This document shows positions 1 to 7,715 of a DNA stretch of 64,000 bases, in pieces. The first letter of the stretch is position 1, and each line of letters begins with the position of its first letter. A program made the position numbers and the translations under genes. Source of the stretch: Phosphoribacter sp037045045 (GTDB lineage Bacteria; Actinomycetota; Actinomycetes; Actinomycetales; Dermatophilaceae); the NCBI GenBank assembly GCA_037045045.1, contig JBAOHL010000003.1, positions 248,001-312,000 on the forward strand. Reading direction: 5' to 3'. The notes under the pieces were generated by a model that worked only from the letters and a program-made list of their open reading frames with translations, did not search any database and was not told the DNA's origin.

Positions 1-501
1 GGGTTGCCCTCCCTGGCCTTGCACGCGGTCGAAGCGGTCGGACAGTCCACTCCACCGGCGCGCCTGCACCCAGGCGACGACCGTCCCGACGACAAGGACA
101 CCGCTGGCGGCGAACCCGATCCACAGCCAGGCGGAGCCCGCGGCATCAGCTGTCACCGTCCCCACCCGGCCGGCCTGTTCGGCGGCGCGTCGACCCACTG
201 CCTCGGCCGGCGCGAGGAGTACTCGGGCGGTGACGACGAGAGCCCCGAGGGCCGCGAGGACCATCAGGACGGCACTGACCGTCCGTAGCCTGCGACCCGC
301 CATGAGCATGCCGAGCAGGGCGGCGACGCTCACCAAAACCAGAGCGACCGTCCCCGGTGCTGCCTGGGCGCCCGTCACGGTCACGGTGGCCGGGCCCAGC
401 ACCGGGTCTGTGGTAGGCCCGGCGACCCAGGTCGCGCGGCACACTCCGAGCAGCACGGCAGCCGGCGCAAGGACGAGCAAGGCAGCAGTGCGCTTGGTCA
501 T
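1..501 (-). CDS. Trp-biosynthesis-associated integral membrane protein (partial, C-terminus off window)
   Basis: An open frame runs from an ATG at 501 to the window edge without a stop (167 codons). It begins MTKRTAALLVLAPAAVLLG and has four hydrophobic stretches, near residues 7-22, 49-66, 73-92 and 121-140, with a large extracytoplasmic loop after the first. This pattern and its place directly after trpE match the small membrane protein family found in actinobacterial trp operons (Trp_oprn_chp type), whose role is unknown. It starts 52 bases after the trpE stop and probably shares its transcript. The family assignment rests on context and topology. The end of the gene is not visible. Confidence 0.72.
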   Translation of the reverse strand, partial: MTKRTAALLVLAPAAVLLGVCRATWVAGPTTDPVLGPATVTVTGAQAAPGTVALVLVSVAALLGMLMAGRRLRTVSAVLMVLAALGALVVTARVLLAPAEAVGRRAAEQAGRVGTVTADAAGSAWLWIGFAASGVLVVGTVVAWVQARRWSGLSDRFDRVQGQGGQP

Positions 502-553
502 GAGGTCATCGTCAGGACGCGTCGACAGCACCGGCGAGCAGCTAAGCGCGTGG

Positions 554-2119
554 TCATCGACTGCCGGCCGCGTCGACAGCACCGACGGGTGCACGCAGAC
601 CTTCGGCAGCACGTACGGCCCGCAGGACCGCCGCGGCCTTGTGGTGGCACTCCTCGTACTCGCTCTGCGGCACCGAGTCCGCGACGATGCCGGCCCCGGC
701 CTGCACGTACGCCACTCCGGCGCGGATCACCGCGGTGCGGATGGCGATGGCCATGTCCATGTCGCCGGCGAAGTCCAGGTAGCCGACGACCCCGCCGTAC
801 ACGCCCCGGCGCAACCCCTCGTACTCGTCGATGAGCGCCATGGCCCGCGGTTTCGGCGCGCCGGAGAGGGTGCCGGCCGGGAAGGTCGCGACGAGGACGT
901 CGTATGCCGTCATCCCTTCGCGCAGCTGCCCCACGACGGTGGACTCCAGGTGCATGACGTGGCTGTACCGGCGGATCGTCATGAACTCCACCGTGTCGAC
1001 GGTGCCCGGACGGCATACCCGCTGCAGGTCGTTGCGGGACAGGTCCACGAGCATGACGTGTTCGGCGCGTTCCTTGGCGTCGGCGGCGAGTTCGTCGGCG
1101 AGGTGGACGTCGTGTTCCGGGGTCTTGCCGCGGGGCCGGGATCCGGCGATGGGGTGGGTGATCGCCTCGCGGCCGGTCACCTTGATAAGCGCCTCGGGGC
1201 TGGATCCGACGATGTCGTATGCCGTGCCGTCGGGGTGCGGCAGGCGCAGGTAGTACATGTAAGGGCTGGGGTTGGAGGCCCGCAGTGCCCGGTAGACGTC
1301 GAAGGTGTCCGCCGTGCAGGGCGTGGAGAACCGTTGGGAGACAACGATCTGGAACGCCTCGCCGGCCCGGATCGCCTCTTTGGCCCGTTCGACGAGGTCG
1401 TGGTATTCCGCCTGGGTCTGCGAGCTGTCGACCGACCCGGTCACCGGCGCAACGACAGCCACTGTGCTGGGAGCCGGGGCGGCGAGATCCGCGGTCATCC
1501 GGTCCAGCCGGGCGACGGCGTCGCGCCAGGCCCACTCCATCCGCGCGTCGGTGTCGTCGTAGTTCACCGCGTTCGCGACGAGCAGGACGGACCCGTCGGC
1601 GTGGTCCAGCACGGCGAGGTCAGTGGCCAGGACCATGCCGAGCTCGGGCAGGTGCAGCTCGTCGCGCCCCTGGTCGGGCACCTGTTCCCACCGCCGGACC
1701 GCGTCATAGGTGACCGCGCCCACCATCCCCCCGGTCAGTGGCGGCAGGCCGTCGATTCGGCGGGTGGCCAGTGCCGCGACGGTGTCGCGCAGGGCGGCAG
1801 TCGGGTCGCCGTCGACCGGGACACCGACCGGAGGAGTACCCACCCAGTGGGCCTGACCGTCGCGCTCGGTGAGGGTGGCCGAGCTGGCCGCACCGACGAT
1901 CGAATACCGCGACCACACCCCGCCGTGTTCGGCGGACTCGAGCAGGAACGTCCCCGGCTGCCCCCGGGCGAGCTTGCGGTAGAGCCCCAGCGGCGTCTCC
2001 CCGTCGGCGAGCAGCCGGCGCACCACAGGGATGACCCGACGGTCTCGGGCGAGTTCGGCGAACAGCGGCAGCGGCGGCCACGTGCTGCCGAAGCCGAGCT
2101 CGGCGTGGACCTCGCTCAC
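554..2119 (-). CDS. trpE: Anthranilate synthase component I
   Basis: Converts chorismate and the ammonia supplied by TrpG into anthranilate, the first step of tryptophan synthesis in the cytoplasm. The 521 residues are the usual length. The N-terminal LLES motif (59-62) is the tryptophan feedback site. The catalytic half carries AGSRPRGKT (325-333), MLVDLSRND (356-364), the SHVMHLEST stretch and FPAGTLSGAPKPRAM. The start is a GTG at 2119 that overlaps the hisI stop by four bases (GTGA), so translation is probably coupled. No trpG lies in the window. The order hisI-trpE-membrane protein is the common actinobacterial his/trp arrangement. The assignment is secure. Confidence 0.97.
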   Translation of the reverse strand: MSEVHAELGFGSTWPPLPLFAELARDRRVIPVVRRLLADGETPLGLYRKLARGQPGTFLLESAEHGGVWSRYSIVGAASSATLTERDGQAHWVGTPPVGVPVDGDPTAALRDTVAALATRRIDGLPPLTGGMVGAVTYDAVRRWEQVPDQGRDELHLPELGMVLATDLAVLDHADGSVLLVANAVNYDDTDARMEWAWRDAVARLDRMTADLAAPAPSTVAVVAPVTGSVDSSQTQAEYHDLVERAKEAIRAGEAFQIVVSQRFSTPCTADTFDVYRALRASNPSPYMYYLRLPHPDGTAYDIVGSSPEALIKVTGREAITHPIAGSRPRGKTPEHDVHLADELAADAKERAEHVMLVDLSRNDLQRVCRPGTVDTVEFMTIRRYSHVMHLESTVVGQLREGMTAYDVLVATFPAGTLSGAPKPRAMALIDEYEGLRRGVYGGVVGYLDFAGDMDMAIAIRTAVIRAGVAYVQAGAGIVADSVPQSEYEECHHKAAAVLRAVRAAEGLRAPVGAVDAAGSR

Positions 2120-2520
2120 GGCATACCTTCTGGCACAACGGCATCGCCGATGGTCCGGTCACCGACGAAGGCCCCAAGAGGGCGGGCGTCAAAGCAGGTC
2201 CGGTCGCCGGTGTGGCACGCGGCGCCGACCTGCTCGACCCGCACGAGCAGCGCGTCGCCGTCGCAGTCCAGCGCCACGGACCGCACGTACTGGACGTGCC
2301 CGGACGTGTCGCCCTTGCGCCAGTACTCGCCGCGGCTGCGCGACCAGAACGTCACCCGGCCGCTGGTCAGGGTGCGGGCCAGGGCCTCGTCGTCCATCCA
2401 GCCGACCATGAGGACCTCGCCGGTGTCGTGTTGCTGGACGACGGCGGCGACCAGTCCCGCGGCGTCACGCTTGAGCAACGCCGCGACCGCCGGATCGAGG
2501 CTGCTCGGCTGCTGGGACAC
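2116..2520 (-). CDS. hisI: Phosphoribosyl-AMP cyclohydrolase
   Basis: Opens the purine ring of phosphoribosyl-AMP in histidine synthesis; a Zn/Mg metalloenzyme of the cytoplasm. The 134-residue product has the family core MVGWMDDEAL, TFWSRSRGEYWRKGDTSGH and the metal-binding stretch LDCDGDALL...GAACHTGDRTCF. I chose the GTG at 2520 (VSQQPSSLDPAVAALLKRD), because the longer frame to 2748 adds 76 basic, low-complexity residues with no homology signal. It is a monofunctional HisI without the HisE domain; hisE is a separate gene at 37231-37494. Its stop overlaps the trpE start. Confidence 0.95.
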   Translation of the reverse strand: MSQQPSSLDPAVAALLKRDAAGLVAAVVQQHDTGEVLMVGWMDDEALARTLTSGRVTFWSRSRGEYWRKGDTSGHVQYVRSVALDCDGDALLVRVEQVGAACHTGDRTCFDARPLGAFVGDRTIGDAVVPEGMP

Positions 2521-2656
2521 CCCGCTATTGTGCCGCTTCCCCGAGGGCAGCCTCCGAGGCGTCCGGCGGGCGACCTCGGCGGCGCCGGGGATGCCGTGGG
2601 TTGGGGACGCCCGCGCACGGGTGGGCGCGGGCGTCCACCCCGAGATGGACCGTCGC

Positions 2657-3592
2657 TCAGCCTTCCGGGCCGCCGGTGGTGAGTTGGCCGGTGGCCGTGT
2701 CGCGGCCCTGGTCGTCGCGGACGGCGGTTCGGATCGCGTCGCCGTCACGCATCGCGGACACGGACATGCCCTGGTGGTCGAACAGCGGCGATAGCAGTCG
2801 GTAGGCGAACGTCACGGGTTGCCAGCCCCCGCCGCCCAGGCGGCGCGCTGCCTCGGCCATGGCCAGGGCCTGCAGCGGCCCGTGGACGAGCAGGCCCGGG
2901 TAGCCCTCGACGTCGCGGGCGAAATCCCGGTCGTAGTGGATGCGGTGGGCGTTGTATGTCAGCGCGGAGTAGCGGGCCAGCAGCGTCGGGGTCACCTCGA
3001 CGCGCCACTGGTCGCCGGCCGGCCGGGTGCTCCCTGGTTCGGCCGCCGGTGCCGGGGCCTCGGGTGCCGGTGCCGGTGCCTCGGGTGTCGGTGCCGGTGC
3101 CTCGGGTGTCGGTGCCGGTGCCTCGGGTGTCGGTGCCGCCGGTGCCGGTCCCGCGGGTCCCAGCGTCGGTTCGCGGTAGACGATGTCCTGGTCCTCTTCG
3201 ACGACCACCCGCCCGTCCTGGGCGACCTCGTGGCGCACGGTGACGAAGGTCATCGCGCCGCTGCGCCCGACCTTGGCTTCGCTGCGCAGCACCCGGCTGG
3301 TCCGGGTGGCCTCGGCCCCGACGAGGAGCGGGCGAAGCGAACTGACCCTCCCCCCGGCCCACATCCGGCGCAGCCCAGGCCCAGGCGGCACCGGCACGAC
3401 CCCGCGCACCGGGTGCCCGTCGGGACCGAGGTCGCACTGGGCCGGTCGGTCGAGCAGGTACACCCAGTGCCACAGGGGCGGCAGACCGCCGCCGGTCAAG
3501 TCGGGCAGGTCGACACCGAGCAGCCCGGCGATCCCCTCGGCGGGACCGGCCGTGAGCACCTCGGTGCGCTGGGTCCGCGTGCTGTCGTTCAT
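2657..3592 (-). CDS. MaoC/HTD2-like acyl-CoA hydratase (mesaconyl-C4-CoA or itaconyl-CoA hydratase type)
   Basis: 311 residues in two hot-dog halves. The N-terminal half (LLGVDLPDLTGGGLPPLWHW, then LRRMWAGGRV) is of the FAS1-like dehydratase type. The C-terminal half has the MaoC signature YSALTYNAHRIHYDRDFAR followed by GLLVHGPLQA. Family members hydrate mesaconyl-C4-CoA or related unsaturated C5-CoA esters. Between the halves lies a low-complexity linker built from repeats of the six-residue unit APTPEA/APAPEA, encoded by an 18-base repeat at about 3055-3140. The ATG at 3592 is favoured because it overlaps the stop of the lyase gene by four bases. It is the last gene of a three-gene operon. 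The exact substrate is inferred from the neighbours. Confidence 0.8.
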   Translation of the reverse strand: MNDSTRTQRTEVLTAGPAEGIAGLLGVDLPDLTGGGLPPLWHWVYLLDRPAQCDLGPDGHPVRGVVPVPPGPGLRRMWAGGRVSSLRPLLVGAEATRTSRVLRSEAKVGRSGAMTFVTVRHEVAQDGRVVVEEDQDIVYREPTLGPAGPAPAAPTPEAPAPTPEAPAPTPEAPAPAPEAPAPAAEPGSTRPAGDQWRVEVTPTLLARYSALTYNAHRIHYDRDFARDVEGYPGLLVHGPLQALAMAEAARRLGGGGWQPVTFAYRLLSPLFDHQGMSVSAMRDGDAIRTAVRDDQGRDTATGQLTTGGPEG

Positions 3593-4422
3593 GCCGGCCT
3601 CCGTCGCAGGATCGCCTTGGCCCGCTCGACGACGGGTCGATCGACCATGGCCCCGTCGACGGCGACGGCGCCTTCGCTGTCCCCCACGGCCGCCAGGACC
3701 CGCTCGGCCCAGGCGACCTCGTCGGCGCTGGGCGCGAACCCGTCCCGCACGGGCTCGACCTGGCCCGGGTGGATGCACAGTTTGCCGGTGAAGCCCAGTC
3801 CGCGAGCCGCCGCGACGTCCGTGGCCAGCCGCTGCGGGTCACCGATCGCCGTCGTCACGCCGTCGACCGGCGGGGCCAGGCCACCGACGCGCGAGGCGAG
3901 GACGAGGGCGCTGCGGGCGTACAGCAGCGACTCCCAGGACCCGTCGGCGCCGATGTCCCCGGCGAAGTCGATCGACCCGAAGGCCAGCCGATCCACCGCG
4001 GCGCAGCGGGCGAGGTCCACGGCCCGGTGGACCCCGACGGCCGATTCGACGAGGGCGACCAGCCCCGCCCCGCCCGGCAACCGGGAGCCGATCTCGGCCA
4101 GTTGTTGCGGGTCCTCGGCCTTGGGCACGACCAGCCCGAGCAGCCCGGGGCAGGCCGTCAGCGCGGCCACGTCCGCGGCGTGCCACGTCGTCGACGCCGC
4201 GTTGACCCGGACCCAACCGGTGCCCGAGTCGGTGAGCCAGCGGCATACCTGCTCGCGGGCGTGGTCCTTGTCGGCAGGGGCCACGGCGTCCTCGAGGTCG
4301 AGGATCACCGCGTCGGCAGCACTGCTCGCGGCCTTAGCGAACCGCTCGGGACGGTCGCCGGGGACGAACAGCCACGTGACAAGCGAGCCCACGTCGGGGC
4401 CGTGCTCGGGGGGCGGGGTCAC
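3589..4422 (-). CDS. HpcH/HpaI-CitE family acyl-CoA lyase (malyl/citramalyl-CoA lyase type)
   Basis: 277 residues of the citrate-lyase beta-subunit family. Visible motifs are TWLFVPGDRPERFAKA at the start, AVILDLEDAVAPADK (Mg ligand region), VRVNAAST, LGLVVPKAED, VALVESAVGV, LAFGSIDFAGDIGA and GFTGKLCIHPGQV. Members cleave 3-hydroxy dicarboxyl-CoA esters such as malyl-CoA or citramalyl-CoA into acetyl-CoA plus glyoxylate or pyruvate. I chose the GTG at 4422, which lies 13 bases downstream of the CoA-transferase stop; the longer frame to 4515 would overlap that gene. Next to a CoA transferase and a MaoC hydratase, it is best read as the cleavage step of a C5-dicarboxylate route. Confidence 0.85.
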   Translation of the reverse strand: MTPPPEHGPDVGSLVTWLFVPGDRPERFAKAASSAADAVILDLEDAVAPADKDHAREQVCRWLTDSGTGWVRVNAASTTWHAADVAALTACPGLLGLVVPKAEDPQQLAEIGSRLPGGAGLVALVESAVGVHRAVDLARCAAVDRLAFGSIDFAGDIGADGSWESLLYARSALVLASRVGGLAPPVDGVTTAIGDPQRLATDVAAARGLGFTGKLCIHPGQVEPVRDGFAPSADEVAWAERVLAAVGDSEGAVAVDGAMVDRPVVERAKAILRRRPA

Positions 4423-4435
4423 CGGGCCGCTCGCC

Positions 4436-5683
4436 TCAGTCGATGGCTCGGCTGTATGCCGTGCGCTCGGGCCCCGCGACGACGCCGGCGTCGTGCAGCC
4501 GGCCGACCTCGGCACTGTCCAGCCCGAGCACCTCCAGGAGGATCTCGTCGGTGTGCTCGCCGAGCCGCGGGGCGGGGCGGGCCGGTTCCTGTGCCTCGTC
4601 GCCGAACACGAGGGGCAGGCCGGGCATGAGATAGCTACCGATCCCGGGCTGCTCGATCATGGTGAACATCGGGTTCGCGGTGGAGCAGTCCGGGTCGTGC
4701 TCGACGGTGTCGCGGACGCTGCGGTAGGGCGCCCAGGTGACCCCGCCCTCGGTGAACTGACGACGGACCTCGGCGAGCATCCGAGTGGCGAACCACGGCT
4801 CGAAGATCCGGGCGATCTCGCGGCGGGCCCGGAACCGGTCTCCCTCCTTGGCGAAGTCGAGGCGCAGCCGCTTCGCGAGGCCGTCGAGCTCGCCGTCGAG
4901 GCCGGTGACGCGCACGAGGCTGGTCCACTGTCCCAGCGTGAGCGCGACGACCATGAGTCGCTTGCCGTCGAGCGTGCCGAAGTCGCGGCCGAAGGCGCCG
5001 TAGAGGTAGTTCCCGTCCTTGGGCCGGTCGGCGTCGTTGATCATGACCTCGGCGATCTTGCCGAGGTGGCCGAGCATGGCCAGGGCCACGTCCTTGAGGG
5101 CTAGACGCACGAGTTGGCCCTCGCCGGTGAGCCGGCGGTGCCGTTCCGCGGCGAGCAGGCCCACCAAGGACATCTGGCCGGCGATGCAGTCCCAGGCCGG
5201 CAGCAGGTGGTTGACCGGCCGGTGGAAATCGCTCGGCCCGGTGACGAAGGGCAGCCCGGTCTGCGGATTGACGGTGTAGTCGACCTCCGAGGTGCCGTCC
5301 CGGCGCCCGACGAGGTTGACCATGACGAGGTCCGGGCGGTGGGCACGCAGGGTCTCGTAGTCCAACCAGCCGCGGGCCGGGAAGTTGGTGAGGAAGATCC
5401 CGGCGCCCTCGCCCGGGGCGGTGACGAGCCTGGTGAGCAGGTCCTGGCCCTCGGGACGGCGGATGTCGACCGCGATCGAGCGCTTGCCCTTGTTGAACCC
5501 GGCCCAGAACAGGCTGTGCTGCCCGTCCAGGGTCACCGGCCAGCGCGTGTAGTCCAGGCCGCCGCCGATCGGGTCGAATCTGATGACGTCGGCGCCCATT
5601 TGCGCCAACGTCATCCCCCCCAGCGGCATGGCCACGAAGGCGGAACCCTCGACCACCCTCAGACCGGTCAGCATGTTGCTCAC
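4436..5683 (-). CDS. Class III CoA transferase (mesaconyl-CoA C1-C4 transferase / 2-methylfumaryl-CoA isomerase type)
   Basis: 415 residues of the CaiB/BaiF/Frc fold. The N-terminus LRVVEGSAFVAMPLGGMTLAQMGADVIR is the family nucleotide-binding start. The segment NHLLPAWDCIAGQMS probably carries the catalytic Asp, and GNYLYGAFGRDF and WAPYRSVRDTV follow. The AWDCIAG context and the hydratase and lyase partners suggest mesaconyl-CoA C1 to C4 transfer or activation of a C5 dicarboxylate such as mesaconate or itaconate. Start is the GTG at 5683 behind a perfect AGGAGGT six bases upstream. It is the first gene of the operon; the 172 bases before it, up to the ABC exporter stop, should hold the promoter. 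Substrate specificity is inference. Confidence 0.82.
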   Translation of the reverse strand: MSNMLTGLRVVEGSAFVAMPLGGMTLAQMGADVIRFDPIGGGLDYTRWPVTLDGQHSLFWAGFNKGKRSIAVDIRRPEGQDLLTRLVTAPGEGAGIFLTNFPARGWLDYETLRAHRPDLVMVNLVGRRDGTSEVDYTVNPQTGLPFVTGPSDFHRPVNHLLPAWDCIAGQMSLVGLLAAERHRRLTGEGQLVRLALKDVALAMLGHLGKIAEVMINDADRPKDGNYLYGAFGRDFGTLDGKRLMVVALTLGQWTSLVRVTGLDGELDGLAKRLRLDFAKEGDRFRARREIARIFEPWFATRMLAEVRRQFTEGGVTWAPYRSVRDTVEHDPDCSTANPMFTMIEQPGIGSYLMPGLPLVFGDEAQEPARPAPRLGEHTDEILLEVLGLDSAEVGRLHDAGVVAGPERTAYSRAID

Positions 5684-5855
5684 GGGACCTCCTCGCCTGC
5701 GATCATTGCGGGCCCCGTTGCCCCGTTCCGCGCCCCAGTCTCACACCCCTGGAGCATCGGCGCCCGTCGAGCGGGCGCAACAGTGGATGGGCGGGCGGAG
5801 CGGGCGCCGAGCGCGCAGACGGATGCCCGTGGGGATGCCGCGCCGGACCGTGACG

Positions 5856-7715
5856 TCATGGGGTCGCGGAAGGCAGCTGGCCGGTGTCAGCGTTGTGCCG
5901 CCACGACGCGTAGAGGTCGGCGTACACTCCGCCCGCGGCCACGAGCTCCCGGTGGGTGCCCCGCTCGACCACTCGGCCGGCGTCGACGACGACGACCTCG
6001 TCGGCGTTCTCGGCGGTCGAGAGCCGGTGGGCGATGGTCACGCAGGTGCGCCCCCGGGTCAACCCGTCGAGGGCGCGCTGCAGCCGGACCTCGGTCTGGG
6101 GGTCGACGGCCGAGGTCGCCTCGTCGAGCACGAGCAGGTCGGGGTCGGCGAGGTAGGCCCGGGCGAGCGCGACGAGCTGGCGCTCCCCCGCCGACACCGA
6201 CTCGCCGCGCTGGCCGACCGCCGTGGCCAGGCCCAAGGGCAACGTGTCGAGCCAGGAGTCGAGGCCGAGCTCGGTGAGGGCCAGGCGCACCTCGGCCTCG
6301 GTCGCCTCGGGCCGCCCGACCCGCAGGTTGTCCAACAGGGTCGCGTCGAAGAGGAAACCCTCCTGCGGCACGAGGACGACCCGCCGGCGTAGCGACGCGA
6401 ACCGCACGGTCCGCAGGTCGACCCCGTCGACCCGGACGACCCCCTGAGTGGGGTCGACGAGGCGGGTGAGCAGTTTGGCCAGCGTCGACTTGCCGGATCC
6501 GGTCTCGCCGACGACCGCGACCCGGCGGCGGGGCGCGATGTCGAGGGTGACCTCCCGCAACACCGGCGGTCCGCCGGGGTAGGCGAACTCCACGCCTTCG
6601 AACGAGACGGCGATGGGTCCGCGAGGCAGGTCGACCCCGTCCGGGCCCGGGTCGGCGACGTCGGCGGGGGTGTCGAGGATGCCGATGACCCGTCGCCAGC
6701 CCGCGACGGCGTTCTGCATCTCGTTGAGAATCTCGGTGGCCTGCTGGACGGGCATGGTGAAGAGGTTGACGAGGAAGAGGAACGCGAGCAGCTCGCCGAG
6801 GCGCAGCCGCCCGTCGGCGGCCAGGGCGGTGCCGACGACGAGGACGACGACGGTGGTCATCCCCGAGACGAGCTGCCCCGACGCGAACGCCGCCACCGCT
6901 CGCACCTGGGCCGAGATCGCCGCGCGGCGGTGGGCCTCGACGGCGGCGTCGATCCGGTATGCCGTGCGCTCCTCGATCCCGTAGGCCCGGATCGTCGACG
7001 CGCCCACCACGGCCTCGGAGATCGCGCCGAGCATCTCGCCGACCAGGCGTCGCACCGTCGTGTACGCCCTGCCGACGGCGCCCTGGAAGTAGCGGATGAG
7101 CACGAACAGCGGGACGAAGCAGCCCCAGACCACGGCGGTGAGCAGGGGGCTGTAGACGAGCATGAGGACGGTCGCCAACCCGATCTGGGCGACGCTCACC
7201 ATGAGCATGAGCCCGCCGAACTGGACGAACGCCGAGATCGTGTCGACGTCGCTGGTCACCCGGGACACCAGGGACCCGCGCCGCTCGGTGTTCTGGGTGA
7301 GCATGGACAGGTCGTGGATGTGTCGGAACGCGGCCAGGCGCAGGGTCGCCAAGCCCCCCTCGGACGAGGTGAAGAGGCGCAGGTTCACGGCATACGTGCT
7401 CACCGCGGTGAGCAGCACCCCGACGAGGGCAATGCCGACCCAGAAGGCGATCCGGCCCGAGTCCGGGCCGACGGCTGCGCCCGACCCGGTGCCCTGGCCG
7501 GCGAGGATGCCCTCGTCGGTGACCCGCTGGACGACCAGCGGGACGAGCACCCGGCCCGCGGTCGAGGCCACGGCCAGGGCGACGGTCCCGACCAGCCCCC
7601 GACGGAGTTGGGGCGAGACCTGCACGCCCCGACGCAGGGTCTGCCAGGTGGACAGGTGCGAGCCGGCGTCGACCCTCGAGTGGTCGGTGAGTGGAAGGGA
7701 TCGCAGCATCGTCAT
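5856..7715 (-). CDS. Heterodimeric ABC exporter subunit, consensus-site Walker B
   Basis: 619 residues: a six-helix exporter transmembrane domain (about 40-330) followed by an ATPase domain. Walker A is VAVVGETGSGKSTLAKLL. Walker B LLVLDEATSAVDP keeps the catalytic Glu, and the H-loop IAHRLSTAENAD keeps its His. The signature is SVSAGERQLVALAR, not the canonical LSGGQ. Its start ATG overlaps the stop of the upstream partner (ATGA, 7712-7715). Read with the partner, the canonical Walker B/H-loop here pairs with the canonical signature there, giving one hydrolytic site and one degenerate site. The substrate is unknown; multidrug or lipid export is typical of such pairs. Confidence 0.9.
   Translation of the reverse strand: MTMLRSLPLTDHSRVDAGSHLSTWQTLRRGVQVSPQLRRGLVGTVALAVASTAGRVLVPLVVQRVTDEGILAGQGTGSGAAVGPDSGRIAFWVGIALVGVLLTAVSTYAVNLRLFTSSEGGLATLRLAAFRHIHDLSMLTQNTERRGSLVSRVTSDVDTISAFVQFGGLMLMVSVAQIGLATVLMLVYSPLLTAVVWGCFVPLFVLIRYFQGAVGRAYTTVRRLVGEMLGAISEAVVGASTIRAYGIEERTAYRIDAAVEAHRRAAISAQVRAVAAFASGQLVSGMTTVVVLVVGTALAADGRLRLGELLAFLFLVNLFTMPVQQATEILNEMQNAVAGWRRVIGILDTPADVADPGPDGVDLPRGPIAVSFEGVEFAYPGGPPVLREVTLDIAPRRRVAVVGETGSGKSTLAKLLTRLVDPTQGVVRVDGVDLRTVRFASLRRRVVLVPQEGFLFDATLLDNLRVGRPEATEAEVRLALTELGLDSWLDTLPLGLATAVGQRGESVSAGERQLVALARAYLADPDLLVLDEATSAVDPQTEVRLQRALDGLTRGRTCVTIAHRLSTAENADEVVVVDAGRVVERGTHRELVAAGGVYADLYASWRHNADTGQLPSATP

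Noticed and set aside
230..2794. Long plus-strand frame of 854 codons opposite trpE and hisI
   Set aside because: It is antisense to two clearly conserved genes, has Arg/Gly/His-rich composition without domains and has no ribosome site. It is a high-GC shadow.
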